A stretch of 64,000 bases of DNA from Helianthus annuus (taxonomy: Eukaryota > Streptophyta > Magnoliopsida > Asterales > Asteraceae), in assembly GCF_002127325.2 (NCBI RefSeq), contig NC_035435.2, forward strand, positions 132,720,904 to 132,784,903, in the 5' to 3' direction. This document shows, in pieces, positions 11,934 through 23,700 of this stretch. The notes under the pieces were generated by a model that saw only the letters and a list, made by a program, of their open reading frames with translations, did no database searches and was not told the origin of the DNA. Every line of letters begins with the position of its first letter. Positions within the stretch are counted from its first letter, which is position 1. The position numbers were made by a program, and so were the translations under genes.

Positions 11934-14900
11934 ATGGATCAACACTCATGAGGCTACAACTACAACTATGAGGAGGATGATTACATGAGAGACTATTGCA
12001 CTAATTGTGGTGACCCGCACTCGGTACAATATTGTAACTTATTTCAACCATCCACTTCATACAATTATTATGAGGAGCCCAGGTATGAGCCATCAACTTC
12101 ATACACATCCTATGAAGACCAAAGGTATGAACCTTACCCCTCATACTCATATTTTGATGAACCAAGGTATGAACCTTCATACTCATACTTTGAGGAGTCA
12201 AGATATGAACCACCACCTTCATACACTTATTATGAGGAACCATGGCGTGAACAACCCACCTCATATGAGTACTATGAAGAACAAAATTACGACCCTTATC
12301 CATCATATGCTTACGATGAAGGACAATGGTGCGAACCATCTACTTCATATGGGTACTATGAGGAACCAAGGATCGAACAACCGGATTCAAGCTTTGAGGA
12401 TCCCGATCCTTACACTATCACCGACATAGCCGATAGGATAATAGAACACATTAAAACTATCGAACGTTGCATAAAAGAATCTCGCGCAAGGGAAGAGGAG
12501 TCCCGCGCAAGAGAAGAATTAAATTGTAATAATAACGTAGAGATAGTTGAAAATGTAAAAATGGAAGAACAAATAAGTGAAAAACCGACACATGAGTTGA
12601 ACAACGAAAGAGGTGAGGCCGATAACGTTAAAATTCAAGAAAAGTCTAATTTTGAGGAAATTAATCTCTTGTCACCTTCTTTTGAAAATCATTGTTTAGT
12701 GTCAACTCATGCTAAGTTTTTAAAGGAGCTAAACACTAACACTAAAATTGAAGAAATGGTAAGTGTTAAGTTAACTAATGATCAAACTTCACTAATAAAA
12801 GAAGACCCTTTTGAAATTAACATTACACCAGTTCCATGTTTCTTTCAAAATTCATTTATTAGTAACGTCACCATTGATAAAGATCTTTGTGTTAACATAA
12901 TGCCTAATTACATTTTCGAAAAATTAAGTATTAGTGATATTGCTCCACTTCAAATACCCATTTTTCTACCCAATCGGAAAGTAATAAAATCAATCGGTGT
13001 AGTTGAGGACATCTTGGTTCAAACAAATCAATTGGTTATTCCAACCGACTTTGTCATCCTCGATGACGCTCCTCTAGTGTTGGGAAGACCATTTGTAAAA
13101 ACTCATAAAGCTTTGAAAAACCGGAAGTTTAATAATCTACCTCTCCAATTAGGGGCATTCAAAAGGAGCATAGATCTTGAGCGTTCAATGAAATATCCTT
13201 TTGGCAATAATGACCCCCTAATTGAAGATGAAGATGAACCACCCGATATAAAAGAAAAAATTGACCACTTTGTTGAAGAAGAGGTCGCCATAGAACAAAC
13301 CTTTAAAGTTCTTAATCTTGATGAGCCCCAAAATAAGGAGTCTCCTAAAGACCCACCCCTTGAGCTCAAAGAACTTCCAAAAGGATTGGAATATGCTTTT
13401 CTAGACAAAGATGGTGGTTCTCCTGTAATTATTTCGTCTAAATTAAATAGTGTAGAAAAAGAAAAATTAATTAAACTTTTGAAAAAACACAAAAATGCGA
13501 TCGCTTGGAAGCTTGTAGATATAAAAGGAATAAGCCCTTCCATGTGCACGCACAAAATTTTAATGAATGATGACTACAAATCAGTGATATAACCGCAAAG
13601 GAGAGTAAATCCAAATGTGCAAGAAGTGGTTAAAAATGAGGTCATCAAACTACTTGATGCCGGACTTATTTATCCTATCTCCGATAGTCCATGGGTAAGT
13701 CCCGTCTAAGTAGTCCCAAAGAAAGGAGGTATGACGGTAATAACTAATGAAAAGAATGAATTAATACCAACGAGAACCGTCACAGGATAGAGAGTTTGTA
13801 TAGACTATAGACGATTAAATGAAGCAACAAGGAAAGACCACTTTCATTTGCCCTTCATTGATCAAATGTTAGAACGACTATCCGGGCATAAATTTTACTG
13901 TTTCTTGGATGGTTTTTCAGGTTACTTCCAGATTCCAATAGCACCTGAAGACCAAGAAAAGACAACTTTCACATGCCCCTACGGAACTTTTGCTTATCGA
14001 CGCATGCCATTTGGTCTATGTAATGCACCTGCAACATTCCAACGTTGCATGGTGGCCATTTTCCATGATATGATAGAAAAGACAATGGAAGTCTTCATGG
14101 ACGACTTTTCTATCTTTGGAGATTCATACGACCAATGCCTCGATAACCTCGAACGAATGCTATCCCGATGTGAGGAAACTAACCTCGCCCTTAACTGGGA
14201 AAAATGCCCTTTCATGGTAACAGAGGGAATAGTACTCGGTCACAAGATCTCGAGCAAAGGAATGGAAGTTGATCGAGCAAAGATTGACACAATTTCTCGA
14301 TTACCTCCACCATCCTCCGTTAGAGCAATCAGAAGTTTCTTAGGGTATGCCGGATTTTACAGACGGTTTATCAAAGACTTTTCAAAAATTTCAAGACCTC
14401 TAACAAAATTACTTGAAAAAGATGCGCCTTTCATCTTTGGCAATGACTGCTATCAAGCATTTCTAACCCTCAAGGAAATGCTAGTCAATGCACCTATCAT
14501 GATAGCGCGCGATTGGAAACTACCTTTCGAAATCATGTGTGATGCAAGTGACTTTGCCGTTGGAGCTGTCTTGGGACAGAGAAAAGAAAAGCATTTCCAC
14601 CCAATTTATTGTGCTAGTAAAACACTTAATGATGCACAAGAAAATTACACAACTACTGAAAAAGAATTACTAGCTGTGGTGTTTGCTTTTGATAAATTTC
14701 GTTCTTACCTTGTTCTTTCTAAAACTGTAGTCTATACAGATCATGCAGCTATCCGATACCTCTTCAAGAAACAAGACGCAAAACCCCGTTTGATCAGGTG
14801 GATTCTACTCCTCCAAGAATTTGATATTGAAATCAAAGACAAAAGAGGAGCAGAAAACACAGCAGCAGATCATCTTTCACACCTAGAAGACCCAGCTTTG

Positions 14901-16157
14901 GAGGCAGCCAGGGACGAGCAAATCAACGAAAAATTTCCAACAGAATCCCTGGAAATGGTGGAATACAGACAAGAACCATGGTATGCCGACTATGCTAACT
15001 ACTTAGCTAGCGGTATAGTCACCAAAGGATGGCCACATCACCAAAGAAAGAAGTTCTTTGCTGATGTAAAGCATTACTTTTGGGAAGACCCTTATCTTTT
15101 CAAAATGTGTGCTGACCAACTCATCCGAAGGTGCGTACATGGCAACGAAGCATGAAGAATTCTCCGCCATTGTCATGAAGGTCCATATGGAGGACATCAT
15201 GGTGCCGCTAGTACCGCACGAAAGGTATTTGATTCAGGATTTTATTGGCCGACCATTTACAAAGATGCGCAAAATCTTATCAAGACATGTGATGCTTGCC
15301 AAAGATCAGGTAATATTTCTTCCAAAAATGAAATGCCACAAAATGGCATTCTCGTTTGTGAAATTTTTGATGTGCGGGGACTCGATTTCATGGGACCTTT
15401 CCCACCATCAAAAGGAAACAAATATATACTTGTGGCAGTCGATTACTTGTCTAAATGGGCCGAGGCCGAAGCACTTCCAACAAATGATGGAAGAGTTGTG
15501 GTAAAATTTCTGAAAAAATTATTCTCTCATTTTGGAACACCTAAAGCATTAATAAGTGATAGAGGTACCCATTTTTGTAACCATCAACTCGAAAAATCTT
15601 AACAAGATATGGGGTCTATCATCGGGTCTCAACAGCGTATCACCCTCAAACAAACGGACAAGCCGAAGTGACTAATAGAGGTTTAAAACGAATACTTGAA
15701 AAAACCGTAGGTTTAAATAAAAAGGAATGGGCCGATAAATTAGATGATGCTTTATGGGCTTTTCGTGCTGCTTATAAGACCACTATAGGCACAACCCCAT
15801 ATAAGCTCGTCTATGGAAAAAGTTGTCATTTGCCGGTAGAAATAGCTCACAAAGCCTACTGGGCAATAGAAAATGTAAACTTAGATTTAGACATTGCAGG
15901 TAAAAATCGATTTTGTCAAATAAATGAATTAGACGAACTAAGGAATTATGCATACTCTAACTCGGAAATTTATAAGGAAAGAATGAAAAATTTACACGAC
16001 AAATACATTAAACCTAATGAATTTCGAGTAGGAGACCAAGTTCTATTGTTTAATTCACGACTTTGATTATTTCCGGGTAAACTAAAATCTAGGTGGTCAG
16101 GACCTTTTTCCATCACCCATATTTTTCCTCACGGTGCAGTAAACGGTCAACGAATAA
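11934..16157 (+). pseudogene. Athila copy 1 Gag-like/protease/pol, multiply broken
   Basis: The start ATG is at 11934. Order: a short CTNCGDPHSVQYC knuckle, about eight Tyr/Glu/Pro repeats (12040-12385), a coiled-coil stretch, a retropepsin-like segment (about 12870-13110), RT (box FMDDFSIFG near 14096), RNase H ([14 protein letters not shown] near 14535), an HHCC zinc finger, and integrase. Compared with copy 2 it has stops at 11949, 13590, 13707, 13788, 15153 and 16064, one lost base near 15597, and a 101-bp deletion at 16140. Five of the six stops fit C-to-T or G-to-A change, as expected for methylated DNA. It cannot make a working polyprotein. Confidence 0.93.
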
Positions 16158-16265
16158 AAGGAATCCACATCATACCTGGTACGTTACGAACAAGTGGGTA
16201 AACATCGAAATCGGTAAGTCTTCTAACCGAGTTTTTGGGAAAACCGGGCACTCACACGAGCACTA

Positions 16266-16345
16266 AAAAAATTTAAAAACTTTGCTCGGCACGGGGCTGT
16301 GTCCGCTGGACACGGGGCCGTGTCCGCGCAACTGTCGGGATAAAA
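16266..16345 (+). promoter_or_regulatory. Putative internal promoter of the third ORF (copy 1)
   Basis: A pair of palindromes (about 16288-16304 and 16308-16325) is followed 14 bases later by GATAAAACC. The same order and spacing are found in copy 2 (61599-61657) and resemble the LTR promoter. This is an inference from layout. Confidence 0.35.
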
Positions 16346-16460
16346 CCCTCTTTTCACAACAGTTACACCATTCCACACGCCCCGTTTCCCCGAAAAACGC
16401 TCTGGTCCAGGCGATTTTTCGCAGATTTTCGACGTCTCCTCTCATTCTAACAACATCAAG

Positions 16461-16949
16461 GTATGATTCTATCATCATTAGTAGTTAGATTAGTTATTTG
16501 CATGTAGTTAAAACATCAAAAATTTGGGGAAAAATCTAGGGTTCTTGAAGTTCATCCGGATCAAACCTCAAATCTTTGTTATAATTTGTTAGCATTAGTT
16601 TAGATTAGTGTAATGGGAAGTAAATACACTTGTATTGTTGATAGATTTGCCCGATTTCTCATAAAAACCCCAAACCCTTATTTTTGAACCGAAAAAAGAT
16701 AAAATTGAAGGGGTAAACGGTTTGTTTTCGGAAAAACGGCACTTAGGGTTTCATTTTCGGGGGAAACCGCACCTACTTGACCAAAAATTTTCAGATTTTC
16801 GGGACCGGGTCAAAAAATGAAGTTTTTGAGTAACAGACGCCTGGACACGGGGTCGTGCCCGCTGAGCACGGGGCCGTGTCCAGCTCACTGTTTGCAGTTT
16901 CTTTCGAAAATCTCATTATTTCGTGCTGACTTTTGGTGTATTCTTTCAG
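16461..16949 (+). other. Intron-like segment upstream of the third ORF (copy 1)
   Basis: The donor CAAG|GTATGA is at 16461 and the acceptor TTCTTTCAG|ATG at 16949. A branch-like TGCTGAC is at 16924-16930. The length is 489 bases, versus 488 in copy 2. The ORF starts exactly at the acceptor. A palindrome pair lies inside (about 16844-16880). Confidence 0.5.
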
Positions 16950-18083
16950 ATGTCGCAGAAGTTCACAAGATTCAACGCCAATGAGCTCGATGCTAGGGCT
17001 AGATATGACATACTTCAAACAAGACCCGAAGAATACCCAAGGCAAGCATGCACGAACCTCTTAGCCATGGGGAACCAACTTGACCGGTTCAACAACCTTG
17101 TTACCGGACCACTAAGGATTGCCCTAACCACCCGACTTCGATCTGTACACGAGTGCACTTTGGAGTTCTACAGTACCTTCACCTTCACTTCAAAGTGTGA
17201 CCCGTTTGACAATGAGGGGGTTGCATTTCGATGTGGCGGGACTAGGTACTCGATCTCTATGGCGCAATTCGGGGCAGTAGTGGGGCTATATTCAGAAGAG
17301 GAATCGGGAAATGAAGAGAACACCGGGGGAATGCGAGAGTTGGATGAAAACGCCCGCCAAGCCGCATGGGCTCAGATTGGTGATGGGTTTTACAATCCGA
17401 GCAGTACTAAGAGCACTAAGCTAAGGGATCCGCTCTATCGCTACATTCACAGGCTCCTTAGCCAGAGACATGACAGCAGCGGCGTTGTTGGGTTGAGAGA
17501 TTTGGTAGTCCTCCACTGCATTCACACCCGAAGACCCCTCGATGTTCCATTCCTCCTACTCCGGAACATGCATCTGAACCGGCTTGCTCATGCACCAACC
17601 CCTATCTTCTATGGGGGATGGGTGTACCGCCTCTTCAAGCACTTCACGCGCATACCTAGGTCTTTCAAAAGGAGCCCATGGTCAGGACGGGTCGATGTGC
17701 ACATTTGTCGCGCCGTGAACCTATTCTATGAGGCGGAAGATGGATCGGTAAGCTTTCAAAGGATGCAAGGCCATGCATAGAACCCGCAAGAGGCGCTAGT
17801 CCTTCACGCTCCACCTCCCCAATACCAGTACCAACCCCATGGTGATCCGGGGCAATCCTCCTCACAAGGAGGTGGTTTTCCTAACTTTCAGAGTTTACAT
17901 GATCTTTTGCAGGAAAACCTTATGTGCACCAGGAACACCTACAACCTTGCCAACAACACATACCACCGGGTCGGAGCCATTGAAAGAAACATCACCGATA
18001 TCCAAGACGACATCGGGAGCATCCGGGAGTATATGGCGGGTCATGGGGGAGGAGGTGATGACAGTGATGAAGACATGGACTAG
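16950..18083 (+). pseudogene. Athila third ORF (ATHILA ORF-1-like), copy 1
   Basis: It opens MSQKFTRFNANELDARARYD, about 377 codons, with one TAG at 17778-17780 where copy 2 has TGG. It has a conserved globular part (about residues 1-270, with MAQFGAVVGLYSEEE and PLYRYIHRLL), then a Gly/Ser/Pro-rich linker (QSSSQGGGFPNF), a coil-like tail (VGAIERNITDIQDDIGSIREYM) and an acidic end. Its position after pol matches the extra ORF of Athila elements, sometimes called env-like; I see no signal peptide or membrane segment, so I do not call it an envelope protein. Function unknown. Confidence 0.8.
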
Positions 18084-20008
18084 GCGGGTGAAGAAGGAGT
18101 AGGAGTGGACGGTTGGAGAGCCCACAGGTTAATTTCCCTTTCTATCAAACAATTCCCGGCCTGCGAGCCGAAGTGTTGAACAATTTACTTTTCCTAACTT
18201 ATTTTTATTTTCTGCTTTTGTTTTTATTTTTAACTTGATGGTTTGGATGATTAACATGGTAATTTAGGACGTTTGGTAGTGTTTGGTGTGGTATTTACTG
18301 ATAAAACAGGTACAAACGAGGCTTAGAGTGCTAAACATTAGTACTACTAAAGCCAGGACAGGAAAACCGGAGAAAGAAACCTGTTTTTCAGCCTTGCAGA
18401 CAATCCACACGGGGTCGTGTCCGGCTGACACGCCCCCGTGCCCACCTCCCAGACCTGCTGTTTGTTTAAGTTTTCTGCAGATTTTTACCAAACACGGGGT
18501 CGTGCCCAGCCAACACGCCTCCGTGTTCAACTTCTGTAAGTTTTCGTTACTGGCACCTGAACACGGGGCCGTGTCCAACCAACACGGGGCCGTATCCAGA
18601 CTGTCAGTAACATAAAATTTTGCTTTTAACATCATTTTACACATTCAATCAACCTAAAAACTTATTTTTGGGACACATTGAGGACAAGGTGTAATTTAAG
18701 TGTGTGGGGGGATGCTAAAACCTTGAATTTTGCAAGTCCTAATAACAAGCCTTACACAAAACTCTATTGGAACCGCTAATCACCCCAAATTTTTTCCAAA
18801 ATTTTTCAATTTTTTTTACTTGTCTAAGTTTAAGTTGGGAATTCAAGTCTTAACAAGGTTATATTTTTACAAATTTACAACCGATATCGTCGTGATAAAA
18901 AGAACCAACATAAGAAACATATGAAAAGGCATGACAAACTTAGTTAAAATTTGATTATATATACTTGATCACATAAAAAACCCTTTTCCCACAAAAGTGA
19001 GTTTTGAGCCTTTAATGAGCATACAAATATATATCTTTACACTAAATGCTCATTTTTCGTTTCTTGTGTGAATAGCTGCTTGGTTCGTACGACTCTATAA
19101 CTTGCCACAACAATACATTCTCGGTCCTTACCAACTTAAACCCGAGTAAGTAAATGATGGAGGCATTATGACTAACCCTTTTTCATTCTACACCTTTTTT
19201 TTCATTTTTTTTACCACCTACCCAAAATCCCCCTAGTTAACCCCTTTGAGCCTAAACCTTTTCATTTGTCAACCCAAAACAACCTTTTTTACCCACCTAA
19301 ACCTTTTTATTTTTAACCCCTTTTTAGTAACAACGTTCGGTTCTCTTATGACTTCCTGAAAAAAAAAATAAATAAAAAAAATTATATCTATATTTTTATA
19401 TATTTTGATGAAACCAAATAAACAAACAAATTTTATCAAAAATAACTTTGTTTGAACAATTCATCAAAATAAAATAAAAAATATGAAAAAATAAAAAGTC
19501 TTTCAAACCGACGTTTGTTACGCCTTTCGCCCTTTTTACTAACCACTAACCCAACCACCCACCTTTAGCCCAAGCCTAACCCTTCACCCATAAAGTCCTC
19601 TTGATATTTACAAAGGTATATAGTTAAAGAGGAGGAGGATTGACTGCTTGGCAAGCTTATGGTAGGAGTAAATTCCATGCCGCTCTCGAGTGATTCACTA
19701 AAAATACACCTTCGGCCGAGTGTTGAGTGATCCCCCGTGAGGTATGTGAACTTGTATATAAATGAGATTTTAAAAAGGTATGTTATGCCCTAATAAGTAA
19801 TTTATCTTAAGAAACGTTCTTAATAAATCATGCCGAATAGGATTGTAAATAAATAAAAATAAAACCTCAATAAAGAATCTTGGAAATCCCGATACTCTAT
19901 GACAAGCCCAAAAACCTTCTCTTCTACCCATTCCATTTGGGAGTGAATAAAGCCACATTATAAAGAGTTTTGCTTGAGGACAAGCAAAGATTCAAGTGTG
20001 GGGGTATT
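18084..20008 (+). other. Athila copy 1 3' spacer with palindromes and two purine tracts
   Basis: There is no gene. Palindrome pairs lie at about 18405-18445, 18494-18525 and 18560-18597. TTGAGGACAAG...GTGTGGGGGGAT occurs at 18678-18712 and again as TTGAGGACAAG...GTGTGGGGGTATT at 19974-20008, directly before the 3' LTR. The region between is AT-rich. Confidence 0.75.
19993..20008 (+). other. 3' polypurine tract of Athila copy 1
   Basis: CAAGTGTGGGGGTATT immediately precedes the 3' LTR. This is the usual plus-strand priming position; the tract is impure but G-rich. Confidence 0.6.
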
Positions 20009-21689
20009 TGATATGCGCAAAATGCAACATATAAATTATATCAATTGTGGCATAAAACTAACCCTTTTTAGTACTAATGTTGGAAAAAGTGTGCTTTTGT
20101 CTTCCTTTTGTATTTTCAGGATTAAATGAGCTCAAATTAACAAAAGAAGCAAAAAGACAGCAAAATCTAACATAAATACAAGAAAAGGAACAAAAGTGGA
20201 ATGCCCGAACCCTCGACAGCATCTTCCCAAGCAAAACTAAGAAAACAGAAGACTGAACACGCCCCGTGCTCAGCGAGCACGGGGCCGTGCCCAAGTAGCA
20301 GCAGAAAAGACAAACCTTTAGAAGCTTCTACTGCCCACCACGAGACCGTGCCCAGCGGACACGGGGGCGTGGTCAACTTGCTGCAGGCGCATTTATTGTA
20401 ATTGCGAATTACAATTAATGAGGAGAGAGAGTGTCAGATGGACACGGGGCCGTGCCCGAGCTTCTGTTCAGCCTATAAATAGGAGTGTTTGGAGCCATTT
20501 CAACTCATCCCTTGGCACACCATCTCTCTCACACTTCACCCACCACCCACCACCACCATAACACCATCATCCACCACCATCATCCATTGTCCATCATAGA
20601 GTGTGTGAGTCGTCTCGGGATCCAAGATTGATCGTAAGAGTTCTTGACAAACAAAGGCCATGTTTGCCTAAGTCTCTTACATCACTTGGTGAAGACAAGT
20701 GTTCAGTGTAATACTTTTATTTTTAATCTTTTGCACTTTTTAATTGGTTTTGTATTAATGACTTTAATTACTAGTTTCTTATGTTGAAGGTGATTCTTCC
20801 TTATCGTTTGTCCGTGGTGTCTTGGCATTATTTTACTGTCTCTATAAAATAAAAGATTTTCACCATTCATATCTCCACGGTCTATATGGAGGTATGTTGG
20901 CTACCTGCTCAGGGGTTAAGGGAACGGTTTGGTAAAAGTCTTGCCATTGTTCAGTGTATAGATCCTGCAAAGGACCTGGGTCAAATTTAGTAGGATCTCC
21001 TTCAATACCCAAAGGTATTGGATGGCGGGGGTCCAAACTCTTTGATCCCCTCATAAGTTAAACTACTATTAAAACTTTAAACCAGCTACTTAGGACTGTA
21101 TCCCTGCTGACTCAGACTACTTAGCTGAGGGTAACGTCGCCTTCAAAAGAGGGGCCTACCACATTATGCATTAATAACTTAATTAATTATCTTTCAATAA
21201 TCCAACCCTTTAGGATTGTATCCCTGCTGACTCAAACTACTGGGTTGAGGGTAACGTCACCTTCAAAAAAGGAGCCTACTACAATAACTAAGATAATCTC
21301 TTAAACAAGTGTAAAAGTGCGAAAATAATCAAAGGTTACACTAACACACGAGTCGGATCCAAGTGATTCATCTTGTCTATCTGTTTTTATTTTTATTTTT
21401 ATTTTCACCATTTTAGTTAGTTTTATTTTCTTAGTTTAGTTAAAAAAAATCTTTTTCTAACATTTTGATTTGATTAGACGTTGAGGATAAACCGGTACTA
21501 AAAGCTCTTGTGTCCTTGGACGACCTCGGTATCTTACCAACACTATACTACGTCCACGATGGGTGCACTTGCCCATATGTGTGTTTAGTGTTAGTAAATA
21601 TCGTGTTTTATAAATTTAAAACTTTGCTAAAAAGTGTAAAAAGGGCTTAAAATACATACCTAAAAATATAACACACTTCACGCACATCA
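20009..21689 (+). repeat. 3' LTR of Athila copy 1
   Basis: 1681 bases, the same length as the 5' LTR, ending ACATCA and followed by the target duplication CTAAT (21690-21694). Its TATA box is at 20474-20482, with palindromes upstream. Confidence 0.96.
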
Positions 21690-22738
21690 CTAATCATGTG
21701 CTGTTGAAGAAAAGATTCTCTAAAGGGAACACATCTAAAGTCAAACCATCATATCTCTGATTTTGCGGAAGCAATAGCCTGAGCTCTCATGGTCTCGCAT
21801 TTAACCCCTTACAGATATCATCTAGGTATATTCACCTGTAAGACTGAATATTGGGATCTAGATACGGGAGTATATTCTGTGGTGGGACACTCGAATAAGT
21901 TCAAGTGCTTAAAACATTAATCTCGTATCTCGAATCAATTGAACTTTGTGTGAAAATTTAAGTGGATCAGTATATTGACAATCTAGGTGAGTCGTTTAGA
22001 ACTTAACGTGTTTAAAGCTCAATGGTGGTAGTGATTTGTCTCATAAACTGATATGATCCTCTTACACAAACTCACAAAAATATTGTCTGTAAATATTTCT
22101 TTACTGCGTTTCATTAAAAACAAAATCCAAAAAGATTTTCGAAGTGTTTTAGCATAAATTTAAAAAAAAAAGATTTTCGACAACTGATGTTGAAAAGCTG
22201 ATTTTCAAAATTCTAAGTGCTAACCATGATGGACAAACAGGTTAGGAAAGTTTGTTTGAAAAAAGAAAATTGGTATCTTTACAAAGTAATCATCGGAGAT
22301 TATAAATTGTTGATGATAAAAGCAATAATCTACAAGTGAAATTTAAATTTGTTAAAATTTTTAAATTTGTGAAATTTATTTTGAGGTACAAATGGTGCAG
22401 GTAAAAGCTTTGGAAGACCAAGGTTTCTGATGCAAAGCCTGTAGATTGTGAATTCCAGACTATGATCCCAGCTTATTGAAAGGGGGAGGCTGAAGACGTT
22501 AAAGCCAGGTTTCAGATCCTGTTGCTACGGAGAGCCAGGAGACGTTTCTGATCCTGTGAAAAGCTTAAGGAATCAAGAGACTTGATCAAGAGGAGAATAG
22601 AGCCAGGTTGCGATTCTGGAAGAGAGAGAAGAAAGAAATTGAGGATATTGTCAGATACTTTGAAAGAGCAAAAAGACTGAAGAATTGACATACCGAAGAC
22701 TCGACACTGAAGACTTCGTCAACATCCAAGGGAGAGTC
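21690..22738 (+). other. 3' internal part of the outer copia-like element
   Basis: Non-coding continuation of the outer element after the nested insertion. It ends in AAGGGAGAGTC (22728-22738), the likely polypurine tract before the 3' LTR. AGGGGGAGG at about 22481-22489 is another purine run. No coding motif is recognised. Confidence 0.6.
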
Positions 22739-23196
22739 TGTTGGTGCATATGTCTGTCAACTTCGTCTTGTATCGAGTCTTGTAATAGGTTTGATAGATC
22801 AAGTCACTTAGAACGAGAAAAACTGGAAAGTGGCCAAATCAAGCCAGTTCACACGAAGTGGCCAGTACACATGAACGGGACAAGGTCACTTCATGTGGAC
22901 TGGAACATGTTCACTTCATGTGGACTGGAACATGTTCACTTCATGTGGACTGGAACATGTCCACTTCATGTGGAGTGGCTGGCCTATATATAGTGAGCTT
23001 GAGTCTTTCATTTGGCCTATATATAGTGAGCCGAGGTATCTCCAGATTGTAAATCGTCATCAAATCAATACAAGAGATAGTTAAAGTAATTCTCGTGTGT
23101 TTGCAGCTGAAATAACTCCGATACGTTTGATTCCGCCTCTCGTATTGGACGAGATCTCTTCTGAACGACTCGTTTGGTCGTTCAAACGATCCTACA
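22739..23196 (+). repeat. 3' LTR of the outer copia-like element
   Basis: 458 bases matching 4270-4742. It has four U3 repeats (TTCATGTGGA at 22890, 22915, 22940 and 22965). The TATA segment is duplicated (TATATATAG at 22985-22993 and 23018-23026), where the 5' LTR has unique sequence after one box. Confidence 0.93.
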
Positions 23197-23201
23197 AGAA
23201 C

Positions 23202-23700
23202 CATTCTCGAATACTCACCTTTTCTAGGCAATTTTATTTTATTTGCTAATCGCCCTTTTCTAGTGTTTTTTTAAATATACACATGCGTACATACGCGTTT
23301 TAAATTGAAAAAATAGTATTGTATATATATGTTTGATAATATACGTATATGTACAAATGTGTATAAATGATTGTATATGTATGTATGTATATAATAAAAG
23401 ATCATGGTTCTGAACATGTGTTTTCTAATGTACATATGTGTACTACATGTTTAAAATTGAAAAATAAGTATCGTGCATATATGTTTGATAACGTACACAT
23501 TTGTATAATGAACAATGTACACATATGTACAACTAAGAAACTGGAGAGAGGCCCGTTAAAAAAATTGCTTAGAGAAAATGAGTGGTCCAGAATAATTTTC
23601 ATGATTCTCAATTATCATGCATATCTCTTAGGATATCTTCTATATATATGTGTGTGCACGTGTGTGCGTATGTACACACCTCCATTATCAACATAAACAA
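23202..23700. repeat. AT-rich, right part of the split MITE-like element
   Basis: There is no gene. GTACACAT/ATGTGTAC words recur (23280-23540). The inverted partner of the left end is at about 23600-23621, followed by a TATATATGTGTG run. The element boundary is uncertain. Confidence 0.35.

Larger units (their letters stand above)
9851..21689 (+). mobile_element. Nested Ty3/gypsy Athila-lineage retrotransposon (copy 1)
   Basis: Both LTRs are 1681 bases (9851-11531 and 20009-21689), with TGATATGCGC starts and ACATCA ends, flanked by the 5-bp duplication CTAAT (9846-9850 and 21690-21694). The layout is tRNA-Asp primer site, leader, Tyr-rich Gag/protease, pol, a third ORF, and a long 3' spacer with two purine tracts. 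By eye the first 370 bases of the two LTRs differ at roughly ten positions, so it is not recent. All main ORFs are broken. It interrupts the outer copia-like element, so it is younger than that one. Confidence 0.95.
4270..23196 (+). mobile_element. Large non-autonomous Ty1/copia-like LTR retrotransposon containing a nested Athila element
   Basis: The LTRs are TGTTGG...CCTACA (4270-4742 and 22739-23196), and the 5-bp target duplication AGAAC lies at 4265-4269 and 23197-23201. A primer site matching initiator-Met tRNA follows the 5' LTR. Without the nested Athila element (11839 bp) and its duplicated CTAAT it is about 7.1 kb. It carries a broken Gag-like frame with two CCHC-type knuckles, but I find no protease, integrase or RT, so it probably depended on a relative for mobility. 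Copia assignment rests on the Gag style and the iMet primer and is an inference. Confidence 0.8.

Noticed and set aside
12001..12339. His/Met-rich ORFs opposite or beside the Tyr-rich region (also at 57182-57643)
   Set aside because: They are out-of-frame readings of the same tandem repeat; the Tyr-rich frame continues into protease.
16950..18083. Calling the third Athila ORF an envelope gene
   Set aside because: I see no signal peptide, membrane helix or glycoprotein features, so env-like is only a positional label.
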